Shown one piece after another: positions 54,210-63,104 of a DNA stretch of 64,000 bases. Each line of letters starts with the position of its first letter. Within the stretch, counting starts at the first letter, position 1. The stretch spans positions 1-64,000 of the forward strand of contig NZ_BDAI01000006.1 in assembly GCF_002091755.1 (NCBI RefSeq), read 5' to 3'. Source of the DNA: Pseudomonas nitroreducens NBRC 12694. GTDB taxonomy: Bacteria; Pseudomonadota; Gammaproteobacteria; Pseudomonadales; Pseudomonadaceae. The notes beneath the pieces were generated by a model. That model saw nothing but the letters and a program-made list of their open reading frames with translations. It was not told the origin of the DNA and did no database searches. The translations under genes were made by a program, and so were the position numbers.

Positions 54210-54923
54210 TCAGGCCAACGGCACCAGCGTCACCCACCAGCGCGTACGGTACTGCGCGCGCACTGGCAGGCCGCGTTGCAGCGCGGCAATGGCCTGCTCG
54301 GGCTGGTCCAGGGGGAACACGCCGGAAATGGCCAGGTTGGCGACCGCCGGATCGCAGCGCAGCACGCCGGGGCGATAGCGCGCCAGTTCGGCACACAGGC
54401 GGCCGAGCGTCCACTGCCGCGCCACCAGGCAGCCCTCGCTCCACACCAGTGAATCGGCCTCCAGCGTCGTTTCGCCATACAGGCCCTTGCGATCGAAACG
54501 GTCCTGGCGGCCGGCCTCGATGACACCGGCCGACTCATGGCGCAGCGCCGGCATGACCGCCACCGCACCCTCCTGCACCGAAAGCCGCACATCGCTGCCG
54601 TCCAGGCGTACGGCGAATCGCGTGCCCAGCGCCTGCAGGCGCCCCAGCGACGTATCGACCCAGAAGGCACGGCCGGCGCTGTCCGGAGCGGTCTGTACCA
54701 GCAGCTCGCCGGCGTACAGGCGCACGCGTCGAGTGTGGCCGTCGTAGGCTATATCCACGGCGCTGTCGGTGTTGAGTTGCAGCCAGCCACCATCAGGCAG
54801 GGCGATGCGTTGGCGCTCTCCCACCGAGGTGCGCTGCTGCGCCAGCCAGGGCGAGTCGCGCAGGCCCAGGCTGCCACTGCCCACCACCGCCGCGGTACCG
54901 GCGAGCAGCAGCAGGCTTTTCAT
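54210..54923 (-). CDS. truncated FecR-like anti-sigma protein
   Basis: A 237-aa protein that starts directly with a membrane helix (MKSLLLLAGTAAVVGSGSLGL) and continues with the FecR periplasmic core: SVGERQRIALPDGGWLQLNTDSAV, RRVRLYAGELLVQT, LGRLQALGTRFAVR and the C-terminal secretin/TonB-like short domain. FecR proteins are normally about 310-330 aa with an N-terminal cytoplasmic DUF4880 domain that holds an ECF sigma factor. That domain is absent here, and no sigma factor or TonB receptor is nearby. It is either a decayed remnant or a specialised short form. Confidence 0.75.
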   Translation of the reverse strand: MKSLLLLAGTAAVVGSGSLGLRDSPWLAQQRTSVGERQRIALPDGGWLQLNTDSAVDIAYDGHTRRVRLYAGELLVQTAPDSAGRAFWVDTSLGRLQALGTRFAVRLDGSDVRLSVQEGAVAVMPALRHESAGVIEAGRQDRFDRKGLYGETTLEADSLVWSEGCLVARQWTLGRLCAELARYRPGVLRCDPAVANLAISGVFPLDQPEQAIAALQRGLPVRAQYRTRWWVTLVPLA

Positions 54924-55306
54924 ATTGAATACGAAATATTATTGTTTGAAAACGATGCGCCATGGCGGCCCCGCCACGGCAAGCACCATGTGTGTCGTGA
55001 CGATCATCGGCAGGGACGGAAGTGCCATTTGTCGCCACCGGGGACGACGAGCCAGCAGCAATCGCCCGACGGCAAATCGGACGTGCCAGCCGATGGGGAA
55101 TTGCCTGACAGACCGAACGGTAAACCCACTACATCGCTCGGCCCCGATCCAGGGGAATCTACTACTGCGCCGAATCAATCAGCCCCGCCCCGGAACAGGC
55201 AGAAATTCCAGGAGAACCGGAGCGCTTGCCGGCGCAGATGTTGTTCCCAAGCCCTGGCTCGCCTGTCGATTGAGCCGGGGCTTTTTTCTGGCGCTACGCC
55301 TGCACT
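54924..55306. other. 383-bp gap with plus-strand terminator and no plus-strand gene
   Basis: No protein gene fits on either strand; the open frames seen have no family resemblance and do not restore the missing FecR N-terminus. The plus strand contains nine GGA trinucleotides between 55013 and 55220 and then a strong terminator at 55249-55287. An independent non-coding transcript is possible. Confidence 0.5.
55249..55287 (+). terminator. orphan intrinsic terminator on the plus strand
   Basis: AAGCCC-T-GGCTC and GAGCC-G-GGGCTT form a 12-bp stem (one T-G pair) followed by six T on the plus strand. The nearest plus-strand gene upstream ends 1.1 kb away at 54150, and the gene in between runs the other way, so the terminator has no obvious client. 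Confidence 0.8.
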
Positions 55307-56092
55307 TCAGCGCATCCCCCAGCCATGGCTGACCAGCACCGACTGCCCGGTGAGCGCCGCCGAGGGGAAGCTGGCCAGGAACAGCACCGTCTGCGCCACA
55401 TCCTCCACGGTGGTGAACTCGCCATCCACGGTGCCGCCGAGCATCACCTGCTTGACCACCGCTTCCTCGCTGATGCCCAGTTCCTTCGCCTGCTCGGGGA
55501 TCTGCTTCTCCACCAGCGGCGTGCGCACGAAGCCGGGGCAGACCACATGGGAGCGCACGCCCTGCGGCCCGCCCTCCTTGGCCAGGGTGCGAGCCAGCCC
55601 GAGCAGGCCGTGCTTGGCGGTGACGTAGGCGGACTTCAGCGGCGAAGCTTCATGGGAATGCACCGAGCCCATGTAGATCACCACACCACCGCGCCTGGCC
55701 GGGTACATATGGCGCAGCACGGCGCGGGTGGTGAGGAAGGCGCCGTCCAGGTGGATGGCGAGCATCTTCTTCCAGTCAGCGAAGGCGAAGTCCTGGATCG
55801 GGTTGACGATCTGGATGCCGGCGTTGGAGACCAGGATGTCGATGCCGCCGAAAGTGGCGGCCACCTGATCGATGCCATTGTCCACCGCCTGCTCGTCGGT
55901 GACGTCCATGACCACCGCCAGGGCCTTTCCGCCGGCTGCCCCGATCTCATCCACCACACGCTGGGCGGCGCCCTGCTGCAGGTCGGCGATGGCCACGGCC
56001 GCGCCCGCCTGCGCCAGCGTCAGCGCGATCTGCCTGCCGATGCCGCTGGCCGCGCCGGTGACCACCGCAACCTTGCCATTCAATGGATTCAT
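55307..56092 (-). CDS. 3-hydroxybutyrate dehydrogenase
   Basis: A 261-aa short-chain dehydrogenase oxidising D-3-hydroxybutyrate to acetoacetate. The NAD-binding TGAASGIG is at residues 12-19; the catalytic Ser143, Tyr156 and Lys160 (YVTAKHG) are intact, and the substrate-loop signature CPGFVRTPLVEKQIPEQA is typical of this family. I start at ATG 56092 (GGGAG seven bases upstream); a GTG at 56095 adds one residue. No polyhydroxybutyrate or ketone-body genes are adjacent. Confidence 0.85.
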   Translation of the reverse strand: MNPLNGKVAVVTGAASGIGRQIALTLAQAGAAVAIADLQQGAAQRVVDEIGAAGGKALAVVMDVTDEQAVDNGIDQVAATFGGIDILVSNAGIQIVNPIQDFAFADWKKMLAIHLDGAFLTTRAVLRHMYPARRGGVVIYMGSVHSHEASPLKSAYVTAKHGLLGLARTLAKEGGPQGVRSHVVCPGFVRTPLVEKQIPEQAKELGISEEAVVKQVMLGGTVDGEFTTVEDVAQTVLFLASFPSAALTGQSVLVSHGWGMR

Positions 56093-56258
56093 CACAGAGC
56101 TCCCGCAGAGGTAGGAACTCTCACTCTAGACGGATCAGTCGCGCGTCAGCTCGATATTGCCGTCGCGCTGTTGGCGATAGACCGTATACGGCAGTGCCAG
56201 GGTATCGGTAGCGGCACTGAGCACGCCGTCGAACAGGGGGCAGAACGAAAGTGGCCGC

Positions 56259-57392
56259 CTACCAGCCCTTGAGCTGGTCCCAGCGCCAGTTGCGGTACTG
56301 GTAGACCAGAGTACCCAGTAAACCGTAAGCCGCCGCCATGGCGAACAGGATGAGAATCCTGTCGGCAACGGCAGAGAGCGGCAGGTTCATCTGGTTCATT
56401 TCCACCACCGCGCGAATCGCCCAGGTGGACGGTATCGCGTCGGCCAGCAGTTGCACCCACTGCGGCATGGCCTGGGGCGGCCAGGTGAAGCCGGCCATGT
56501 AGAACAGTGGCAGGGTGATGAAGGTCATGGTCAGGTAGACCGCCTCTTCCGAGGGCAGCACCTCGGCGATGAATTCGCTCATGGCGATCACCGCCAGCAG
56601 GAACGGCAACACCAGCCCCATCAGCATGAAGAACGACGCGGTCTGCCGGTAACCCATCATCCACGGCCAGATCACATAGAAGAGCATCGCCAGCACCGTC
56701 CAGATCGACAGCTGGGCGGCGTACCGGCCAAAGCGCGTGGACGCCGGCTGGCGCAGCGAACGCGGCGTGCCGCCGCGCAGGTTGAGATTCACCCGCGTGC
56801 AGGAAAGCAACAGGCTGTGCTGCAGGATCAGCGTCACCAGCCCCGGCAGCACAATGGCCGCGAAGCTGGTGCCAGGGTTGAACAGGTCGGTGAGCTGGCC
56901 GATGGTCGGTTGCAGCAGGACGTTCGACTGCTGCTCGGAGAAGCCCCCGCGCATCAGCCGTTCGCGGTTGTAGCGCAGCGACAGTTCGGTGTAGGTGGCA
57001 CTGATATCCTGCTGGATCTGCCCATTGGCCATGCGGTTGGTGGCATCGCCGAAGATCGGCACGGTGACCGCCTCGCCACGCAGCACGCGCTTCTCGAAGT
57101 CCACGGGAATTACCACGATCCCGAACAGCTCGCGCCAGGCGAGATCGCGTTGGGCTTCAGGCAATTGGTCGTAGGCACGCACGGCGATCTTCGGCGCGGC
57201 GTCGAGCTGGCGGATCAGCTCGCGGGACACCGAGCTGTGATCCATGTCGATCACCGCCACCGGCAGGTCGTCCATGGTGCGATGGGCGTATGGCAGGGTG
57301 GTCAGCGTCACCGACAACACCATCAACAGCCACAGCGGCTTGCCGAGCATGTTGCCCAGGGACTGGCGGAAGACGGTCCAGAAGTTCTGCAT
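56259..57392 (-). CDS. ABC-2 type permease (YhhJ-like), downstream copy
   Basis: A 377-aa ABC-2 transporter permease with one N-terminal helix, a large external domain (about residues 40-175; VAVIDMDHSSVSRELIRQLDA) and five or more C-terminal helices. It starts 9 bp after the upstream permease gene. Such permeases pair with an ATPase (as in RbbA/YhhJ systems), but none is encoded in this cluster. Confidence 0.88.
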   Translation of the reverse strand: MQNFWTVFRQSLGNMLGKPLWLLMVLSVTLTTLPYAHRTMDDLPVAVIDMDHSSVSRELIRQLDAAPKIAVRAYDQLPEAQRDLAWRELFGIVVIPVDFEKRVLRGEAVTVPIFGDATNRMANGQIQQDISATYTELSLRYNRERLMRGGFSEQQSNVLLQPTIGQLTDLFNPGTSFAAIVLPGLVTLILQHSLLLSCTRVNLNLRGGTPRSLRQPASTRFGRYAAQLSIWTVLAMLFYVIWPWMMGYRQTASFFMLMGLVLPFLLAVIAMSEFIAEVLPSEEAVYLTMTFITLPLFYMAGFTWPPQAMPQWVQLLADAIPSTWAIRAVVEMNQMNLPLSAVADRILILFAMAAAYGLLGTLVYQYRNWRWDQLKGW

Positions 57393-57401
57393 GGCGGTAC
57401 C

Positions 57402-58574
57402 TTACGCCGGGCTCAGGTCGAGGCGCCGGCGCAGGCGCATCTTGGCGATCATGTAGGCGATCAGCGGGTAGAGCAGCAGCTTGCAGCAGGTATAGAGCCC
57501 GGACTCGGCCGGCGCCCTGCGCAGGAACTGGTCGAACAGGCCGTGCAGGGTATGGGTCAGCGGCTCGGCCTCGGAGATGATGCGGGCGATCTGCGGCATC
57601 GCCAGCTCCGGCAGCAACACGCCGGAATAGGTCTGCGCCACACCGATCAGCAGGCCGATCAGCGAATAGGCGCTGAAGCGGTTGGCAGTAAAGATGAACA
57701 GCATCAGCCCCACGCTCTGCGCCGCTGCCACATAGCAGACGGTGATCGCCAGCATCCACCACGGATTGCCATTGATCCGCGCGCCATTGATCTCCACCAG
57801 CAGGAACAGCTCGACCATCAGCAACGTACTGAACAGCAACGTGTAGGGCGCCATCTTGCCCAGTAGACGAGCCCCAAGGGCCTTGGCCCGCAGGATGTGT
57901 GGCGAGGACGCACGCAGCTCCGGTGCCTCCCGGGCCAGCACATGCACCGTGGCAACGATCACGAACAGCTGCAGCAGATGCACGATGGCGGCGAACTGCT
58001 GGAAGTAGATGTAGTTGCCGCTGGCATTGAACAGGCTTTCATAGGACACGCTGATACTGGCCAGCGCCGGCATGCTGCGATCCATACCCACGGCCAAGCG
58101 TGGGCGCAACTCGGCGTTGACCGAGCTCATCAGGCCGCTGAAATCCTGGGTCGAGTAGAAGCCGGCGGAATAGAACAGCGAGTTGTAGTAGAGCTCGGCA
58201 ACCGGCTGGCGACCCGACAGCGCATCCGCCTCGAAGTCGCGGGGGATATATAGCAGCGCATAGTCGTCGGCCATGCGCAGGCGGCGCAGGCCTTCCTGCA
58301 GGCCGCCGCCGAGCACCTCGACCTTGGCGTGGGAGCCGGCATCCAGCTCACGAACGATGCGTCGCGACAGGCTGCTGTGGTCGGCATCGACCACCGCCAC
58401 CGGCATGTCCAGCAACGTGCCCGCCTGGTACACGCCGCTGATCACCACGAACAGCAGCAACGGCCAGAGCCAGCCGAGCCAGTGGATGGTCCAGCTGCGC
58501 AGGGCGACCCGCGTCTCGCTACCGAAGGCCTGGGCGAAGCGCCGCAGGTTGCTTCTTACTGCTTCCACTGCCAC
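57402..58574 (-). CDS. ABC-2 type permease, upstream copy
   Basis: A 390-aa permease of the same family as its downstream neighbour, with the matching external-domain start VAVVDADHSSLSRRIVRELDAG and five C-terminal helices. It begins with GTG at 58574 and overlaps the end of the HlyD gene by 19 bp, so the genes are co-translated. The pair may form a heterodimeric channel. The initiating GTG has no clear ribosome-binding site, so the exact start is uncertain. Confidence 0.87.
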   Translation of the reverse strand: MAVEAVRSNLRRFAQAFGSETRVALRSWTIHWLGWLWPLLLFVVISGVYQAGTLLDMPVAVVDADHSSLSRRIVRELDAGSHAKVEVLGGGLQEGLRRLRMADDYALLYIPRDFEADALSGRQPVAELYYNSLFYSAGFYSTQDFSGLMSSVNAELRPRLAVGMDRSMPALASISVSYESLFNASGNYIYFQQFAAIVHLLQLFVIVATVHVLAREAPELRASSPHILRAKALGARLLGKMAPYTLLFSTLLMVELFLLVEINGARINGNPWWMLAITVCYVAAAQSVGLMLFIFTANRFSAYSLIGLLIGVAQTYSGVLLPELAMPQIARIISEAEPLTHTLHGLFDQFLRRAPAESGLYTCCKLLLYPLIAYMIAKMRLRRRLDLSPA

Positions 58575-59527
58575 AGCGCGCTCATCCCGGGTCGCAGGCC
58601 TGGCACCGGTTGCTCCGGATAAAGGCGGACCTCGAAGGTCTTCAGGTCGAAGTCACCGGTGGCACGGGTGGCACGCTTGGTCGCGAAGTCGCCCAAAGGT
58701 GCGATATAGCTGACCTTGGCCTTCACCTCGGCGCCCTTCAATGCCGGAACCTGGATGGCCACTTCATCGCCTTTCTTCACATCCGCGAGGATGTCTTCCC
58801 GCAGGTTGAAGACGAAATAACTGTCGGACAGGCGCACCAGCGTGAGCAGCGGGCTGTAGGCATTGACCAGTTCGCCCTGCTCCGCCGGGATCGGCCCGAC
58901 CTCGCCGTCCACCGGTGCCACCACGTTGAGGTCGTCGGTCTGGGCCTGCAGTTCGAGGATCTGCGCATCGGCCCGGCGCACGGCAGCTTCCAGCGCCTGC
59001 CGGCGCTCCTCACGGTCGCCCTGGTTGCCCTGGTCGAGATTGGCCTGGGCCTCGGCGACGCGGTTGCGCGCCACGTCGCGGCCGCGCCGGGAAAGGTCCA
59101 TCTGCGCCTGGGAAACGAAGCCGCGCCCGGCCAGTTCTTCATTGCGCTGGTACTCCAGCTCGGCATTGCGCAGCTCGGCCTGGGCCTGGGACAGGCTGGC
59201 CTGCAGGGCACGCAGGGTTTCCTCGCGGGTGCCATGGAGAGATTCGTCGAGATTGGCCTGCACCTGGTTGCGCGCAGCGCGCAGGGAATCCAGCTGGGCC
59301 TCTAGCTCCGGACTGCTGAGGGAAATCAGCACCTGGCCCTGCTTCACGTCGTCGCCACGCCGCACATGCAGCACTTCGACCCGCCCCTTGGCCTTGGAGG
59401 CGACAATCACGTTGGTGGCGTCCGCTTCACCCTGCAGCAACAGCGGCTGGGTATGCAGGCGCAGGTAAAGGGTGATGGCGATGATCACCAGGATCAGCAG
59501 GGGTGCGAACAGCTTCCATCCCTTCAT
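58556..59527 (-). CDS. HlyD-family adaptor of ABC-2 exporter
   Basis: A 323-aa membrane-fusion protein with one N-terminal helix (about residues 4-22), lipoyl halves (VLHVRRGDDVKQGQVL and LNVVAPVDGEVGPIPAEQGELV) and a coiled-coil between them. It matches YhiI/YbhG-type adaptors, normally encoded with an ABC ATPase and permeases. It is the first gene of the HlyD-permease-permease unit. Confidence 0.88.
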   Translation of the reverse strand: MKGWKLFAPLLILVIIAITLYLRLHTQPLLLQGEADATNVIVASKAKGRVEVLHVRRGDDVKQGQVLISLSSPELEAQLDSLRAARNQVQANLDESLHGTREETLRALQASLSQAQAELRNAELEYQRNEELAGRGFVSQAQMDLSRRGRDVARNRVAEAQANLDQGNQGDREERRQALEAAVRRADAQILELQAQTDDLNVVAPVDGEVGPIPAEQGELVNAYSPLLTLVRLSDSYFVFNLREDILADVKKGDEVAIQVPALKGAEVKAKVSYIAPLGDFATKRATRATGDFDLKTFEVRLYPEQPVPGLRPGMSALWQWKQ

Positions 59528-59611
59528 GGAGTGGTCTTCTCAGGCGGCGGATGCACCGATGGTAGTGCATCCGCCGCCCGAGCGGCGGCTCTGGATCAAG
59601 CCGGCGGGCGA

Positions 59612-60094
59612 TCAGCGCTCGTCGTCGCTGATCAGATCGCGCTCACCGCCACCCCGTTGCGTGGAACTCGGCGAGGGAAAGCGCGAGGAGGCGTAACGCA
59701 CCACGAGGATCGCCAGCGCCAGCAGCAGCAATGCCACCGAAACCAGGATGATGCCGTCGTCGGGCACGTGGTTGTGCTGGATGTCGGCGATCATCAGGCG
59801 GGTCAGCGCGGTCATCGCCACGTAGATCAGGAAGCGCACCGGCATGTGGTTGGTCTTGAAGTAGATGCCGACCATCGCACCCAGTTCGAGGTAGATGAAC
59901 AGCAGCAGGATGTCGTCGATGCTCGCATGACCCTTGCCGACCATCTCGCCGAAGGCCACCGCCGCCGACCAGAACACCGTGCCCCCGATGGCGAACAGCG
60001 CCAGGTAGTGGAAGCCCTCCACCAGCAGATTGCCCAGGGATTCGGCACAGCCGTGCATCCGTTCGCTCAGGCGCTCGGCCCAGTTCTGTTTCAT
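59612..60094 (-). CDS. PsiE family membrane protein
   Basis: A 160-aa inner-membrane protein with four helices (about residues 22-45, 58-80, 85-105 and 112-132) and a charged C-terminus (about 30 residues). The LFIYLELGAMVGIYFKTNHMPVRFLIYVAMTALTR region matches the phosphate-starvation-inducible PsiE family. Its activity is not known. It stands alone and no PHO box is evident upstream. Confidence 0.85.
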   Translation of the reverse strand: MKQNWAERLSERMHGCAESLGNLLVEGFHYLALFAIGGTVFWSAAVAFGEMVGKGHASIDDILLLFIYLELGAMVGIYFKTNHMPVRFLIYVAMTALTRLMIADIQHNHVPDDGIILVSVALLLLALAILVVRYASSRFPSPSSTQRGGGERDLISDDER

Positions 60095-60263
60095 TCGTCG
60101 GTTCTCCGCAATACAAGGCTTGGTTGGCGTGAAGCCTGCAAGTGCTACGCCATTGATCTTGCGCAGTCATGGCACAGATCGACTGCGCGAATATGACTGC
60201 GAACTTTTTCGGCTGCGCCCCGGTCCATCCAGAGGCACGCCCCACAACAGGCAGGAACGAGTG

Positions 60264-60545
60264 ATGGATAGTCCCTTTCAGACGCTGACCGACGCCTTTC
60301 AGGACCAATACCGCGTCAACTTCAGCGTTGAACGGCCCGACGGCAGCATCGTCCTTACCCTCTCCACCGAAGAGGGTGTGATCGCGCGCCGCCTGATCCG
60401 CAATCCCCAGCTGCAGGACCCGGAGCAACTCCAGCGCTTTATCCAGAGCATCCGGTTCGGCATCGCCATCGAGCAAGGCGGCACAGCGCCGCAGCTGCTG
60501 GCTGCCATGACGCGCGGCGATAAAGGCCTGCCGATCGCGTCCTGA
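60264..60545 (+). CDS. DUF3509 protein
   Basis: A 93-aa soluble protein matching DUF3509, a small family I know mainly from Pseudomonas. The start at 60264 follows AGGAACGAG; the frame is open upstream but has no family resemblance there. Features are DAFQDQYRVNFSVERPDGSIVLTL and VIARRLI with no catalytic motif. The role is unknown. Confidence 0.8.
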   Translation: MDSPFQTLTDAFQDQYRVNFSVERPDGSIVLTLSTEEGVIARRLIRNPQLQDPEQLQRFIQSIRFGIAIEQGGTAPQLLAAMTRGDKGLPIAS

Positions 60546-60815
60546 CGTTCCCCTCTGCAAGAATTGCTTCCCTCAGAGCCATCTGACTGACGATTCATTG
60601 CGCCAGTCACCTGGCTCGCTGGCGCGCGCCCACAGGGCGTGCGCACCGCTTTGGGCCGCCCACCGATGGTGGCCAGATACAGGCACTTCCCCTTCCTGCG
60701 TCTACGCTGCTGACAACGATTCGCACACCAGCAGTAGCATTGCGCAATCAATTTACTGTATAAACAACCAGTAAATTTGCTCCCCCCAATCAAAGAGAAG
60801 GCACAGAGGTGATGA
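60546..60815. other. 270-bp gap before yebG
   Basis: No gene is seen. The DNA becomes AT-rich in its last 80 bp, where the LexA box and the yebG promoter lie. A GC-rich hairpin (GCGCGCCCAC/GTGCGCAC-like) is near 60632. Confidence 0.5.
60754..60773 (+). promoter_or_regulatory. LexA (SOS) box of yebG
   Basis: TACTGTATAAACAACCAGTA fits CTG-N10-CAG with TA/TA flanks and the AT-rich core of the SOS box. It lies 43 bp before the yebG ATG. Confidence 0.8.
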
Positions 60816-61082
60816 ATGGCCGTCGAAGTGGTGTACCGCAGCAGCCGCGATCCGGAGCGCCTGTTCATGGATAAGGCAGAAGCCGACCGGCACGACAAGA
60901 TGCTGGAACTGGCGGAAACGCTGGCCGAGGTACTGGAGAAGGCGGTGCCTTCGCTCAAGGAAGATCAGCTCGAGGAGATCGGCATCTTCATGGCCAAGAA
61001 TCGCGACGCCTTCGCCCGGGCCTTCAAGAACCAGCCCGATGCGCTCAACGACATCTTCAGCGAGGGCGCCGCCGAGGAGTGA
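60816..61082 (+). CDS. yebG: DNA-damage-inducible protein YebG
   Basis: An 88-aa protein of the YebG family, known as a LexA-regulated SOS gene product in enterobacteria. The N-terminus MAVEVVYRSSRDPERLFMDKAEADRHDKMLE and the KEDQLEEIGIFMAKNRD segment are typical. A LexA box at 60754 supports SOS control. AGAGG lies upstream of the ATG. Confidence 0.9.
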   Translation: MAVEVVYRSSRDPERLFMDKAEADRHDKMLELAETLAEVLEKAVPSLKEDQLEEIGIFMAKNRDAFARAFKNQPDALNDIFSEGAAEE

Positions 61083-61100
61083 CGTACGGCGGCACGAAGC

Positions 61101-62135
61101 TCAGTGCCCCGAATATTCCCCGTAGAGAATCCGCTCAGCCAGCTTGTCGGCTACCCGGGCCGGCGACAGATGATCGGCCTGTGCGTGGGCATAGACTTCG
61201 GTCAGGCGCTCGGCGATACGAGACAGGTGCGCGGTAATGGTCGGCAGTGACTCGCCCTGGTGCTGCAGGGCCACGTAGATCAAGCCACCGGAGTTGATCA
61301 CGTAGTCCGGCGCGTAGAGGATGCCCCTGCCCTCCAGTTCATCCGACACCTCAGGGTGCGCCAGCTGATTATTGGCCGCCCCGGCGACGGCAGCGCAGCG
61401 CAGGTGGCCGACCACCTGCGACGTCAGCACACCGCCCAACCCACAGGGCGCAAGGATGTCGCATGGCGTGGTGAGCAGCGCTTCGTTGGGCACCGGCCGT
61501 GCGCCCAGTTGTTGCACGGCCAATTGGACCTTGCCTGCGTCGATGTCGCTGACCAGCAGTTCCGCCCCTGCGGCCGACAGATGTTCGGCCAGCGCATAGC
61601 CCACGTTCCCCAGCCCCTGAATCGCTACACGCAGCCCATCGAGATCATCACTGCCCAGGCGCGCCTGGGCGCTGGCACGAATGCCGGCGAAAACGCCCAG
61701 TGCGGTATGCGGGGAAGGATCGCCACCGCTGGTGGTGCTGGTGACATGACGGGTGAACTGGGCAATGCAGTCCATATCGGCGCTGGAGGTGCCACTGTCC
61801 ACCGCCGTGATGTAGGCGCCGCCGAGGGTGTCGATCATGCGGCCGAAAGCCTCGAAGAGTTCGCCACGGTTGTTGACGTGAGGCGCGCGCAGTATCACCG
61901 CCTTGCCGCCCCCCTGGCGCAGGCCGGCCAGCGCCGCCTTGTAGCTCATGCCCTGGGCCAGGCGTGCGGCGTCGCGCAGTGCGGCATCCTGACTCGGATA
62001 GGGCAGGTAGCGACAGCCCCCCAGGGCCGGCCCGAGCCGGGAGTTGTGGATGGCGATGATGGCCTTGAGTCCCGTGGCCGGGTCCTGGAAGAGATGCAGC
62101 GACTCGAGCCGGGTGGCTTCCATCATGTCGAACAT
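61101..62135 (-). CDS. Leu/Phe/Val/Glu-type amino-acid dehydrogenase
   Basis: A 344-aa Glu/Leu/Phe/Val dehydrogenase, most like leucine dehydrogenase in size. Substrate-binding LGPALGGCRYLPY, the catalytic-lysine motif LRQGGGKAVI and the Rossmann motif QGLGNVGYALAEHL are intact. It deaminates branched-chain or related amino acids with NAD. It is transcribed alone and convergent with yebG (18 bp). Confidence 0.88.
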   Translation of the reverse strand: MFDMMEATRLESLHLFQDPATGLKAIIAIHNSRLGPALGGCRYLPYPSQDAALRDAARLAQGMSYKAALAGLRQGGGKAVILRAPHVNNRGELFEAFGRMIDTLGGAYITAVDSGTSSADMDCIAQFTRHVTSTTSGGDPSPHTALGVFAGIRASAQARLGSDDLDGLRVAIQGLGNVGYALAEHLSAAGAELLVSDIDAGKVQLAVQQLGARPVPNEALLTTPCDILAPCGLGGVLTSQVVGHLRCAAVAGAANNQLAHPEVSDELEGRGILYAPDYVINSGGLIYVALQHQGESLPTITAHLSRIAERLTEVYAHAQADHLSPARVADKLAERILYGEYSGH

Positions 62136-62290
62136 GGCGGCGCTCCCTTGCTGTGGGTGGACAACGGTCCGTCGAAGGACCCTCCTGAGTATAGGCAGCG
62201 CCTGTCACATCACCTTCACGGGCGACGACCGCACCACTGGACGAGTGCCCATTGCTCCGGTTACAACCGCAAAGTCAGCCGGAGAACGCC

Positions 62291-63100
62291 ATGGACCCGC
62301 GTCAAGCCTGCCTTGCCTGCCTTGCCCAGGACCCGCCCGCCCTGTTCGAAGCCGCTCTGTGGATCGCCACCGAGCACGAGCCGCACCTGCCGCCGGAGCA
62401 TGCGCTGCGGCTCTTCGACTCGCTCGCGCACCAAGTCGCAGTGGCGCTGCCGCAGGGTACCGGCGATGCGGAGCGCGCGCAGTTCCTGCTGCGCCGGTTG
62501 AGCGAACTGGGCTTTGCCGAGGATGACGAGCACCCCTTGCACCCGCGCGCCGCCCTGCTCCCCCAGGTCTTGCAACGCCGCCACGGCCAACCGCTGTCAT
62601 TGGCGCTGATCGCCCTGGAGATGGCGCGCCGCAACGGCATCACCCTGGTCGGCGTGAATTTCCCTGGCCGCTTCCTCCTGCGGGTGCCCGGTGCCGACCA
62701 CCTGCTCGACCCGACCACCGGCCGCCGTCTTTATACCCGCGACTGCCGCGACCTGCTGGCGCGCCAGATGGGAACCAACGTCGAGCTGTCCGCCGAGCAC
62801 CTGCGGACGGCCAGCGCCACCGACATGCTCCAGCGCCTGTCACGCAATCTGCGTCAACTGCACCTCGCCGCCGGGGAACCGCTGGCGGCATTGAAAGATG
62901 CCCAGCGCGTGCTGGAACTGGGGCCGCCCAGCGCCAGCGATCATCTCGCGCGCGCCGACCTCTACCACGTGCTGGACTGCCCGCAGGCGGAACGCTACGA
63001 CCTCGAACGGGCCATGCTGCTCAGCGACGACGCCGCCGAGCAGATGCGCCTGGCCCAGCGTCTGGCCGACATCAGCGTGCCGCCCAAGGCACTGCACTGA
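62291..63100 (+). CDS. SirB1 family transglutaminase-like protein
   Basis: A 269-aa protein with a SirB1/transglutaminase-like N-terminal region (LLPQVLQRRHGQPLSLALIALEMARRNGITLVGVNFPGRFLLRV, LDPTTGRRLYTRD) and a C-terminal TPR-like helical part (about residues 180-265). GGAGAACGCC precedes the ATG. The family member next to the release-factor methyltransferase in E. coli has no agreed function; here the neighbour is a LuxR regulator. Confidence 0.85.
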   Translation: MDPRQACLACLAQDPPALFEAALWIATEHEPHLPPEHALRLFDSLAHQVAVALPQGTGDAERAQFLLRRLSELGFAEDDEHPLHPRAALLPQVLQRRHGQPLSLALIALEMARRNGITLVGVNFPGRFLLRVPGADHLLDPTTGRRLYTRDCRDLLARQMGTNVELSAEHLRTASATDMLQRLSRNLRQLHLAAGEPLAALKDAQRVLELGPPSASDHLARADLYHVLDCPQAERYDLERAMLLSDDAAEQMRLAQRLADISVPPKALH

Positions 63101-63104
63101 CGCC

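Noticed and set aside
54939..55178. Possible missing N-terminus of FecR in another frame
   Set aside because: The translated product has no DUF4880 resemblance and is not adjacent in a way that a single frameshift would join.
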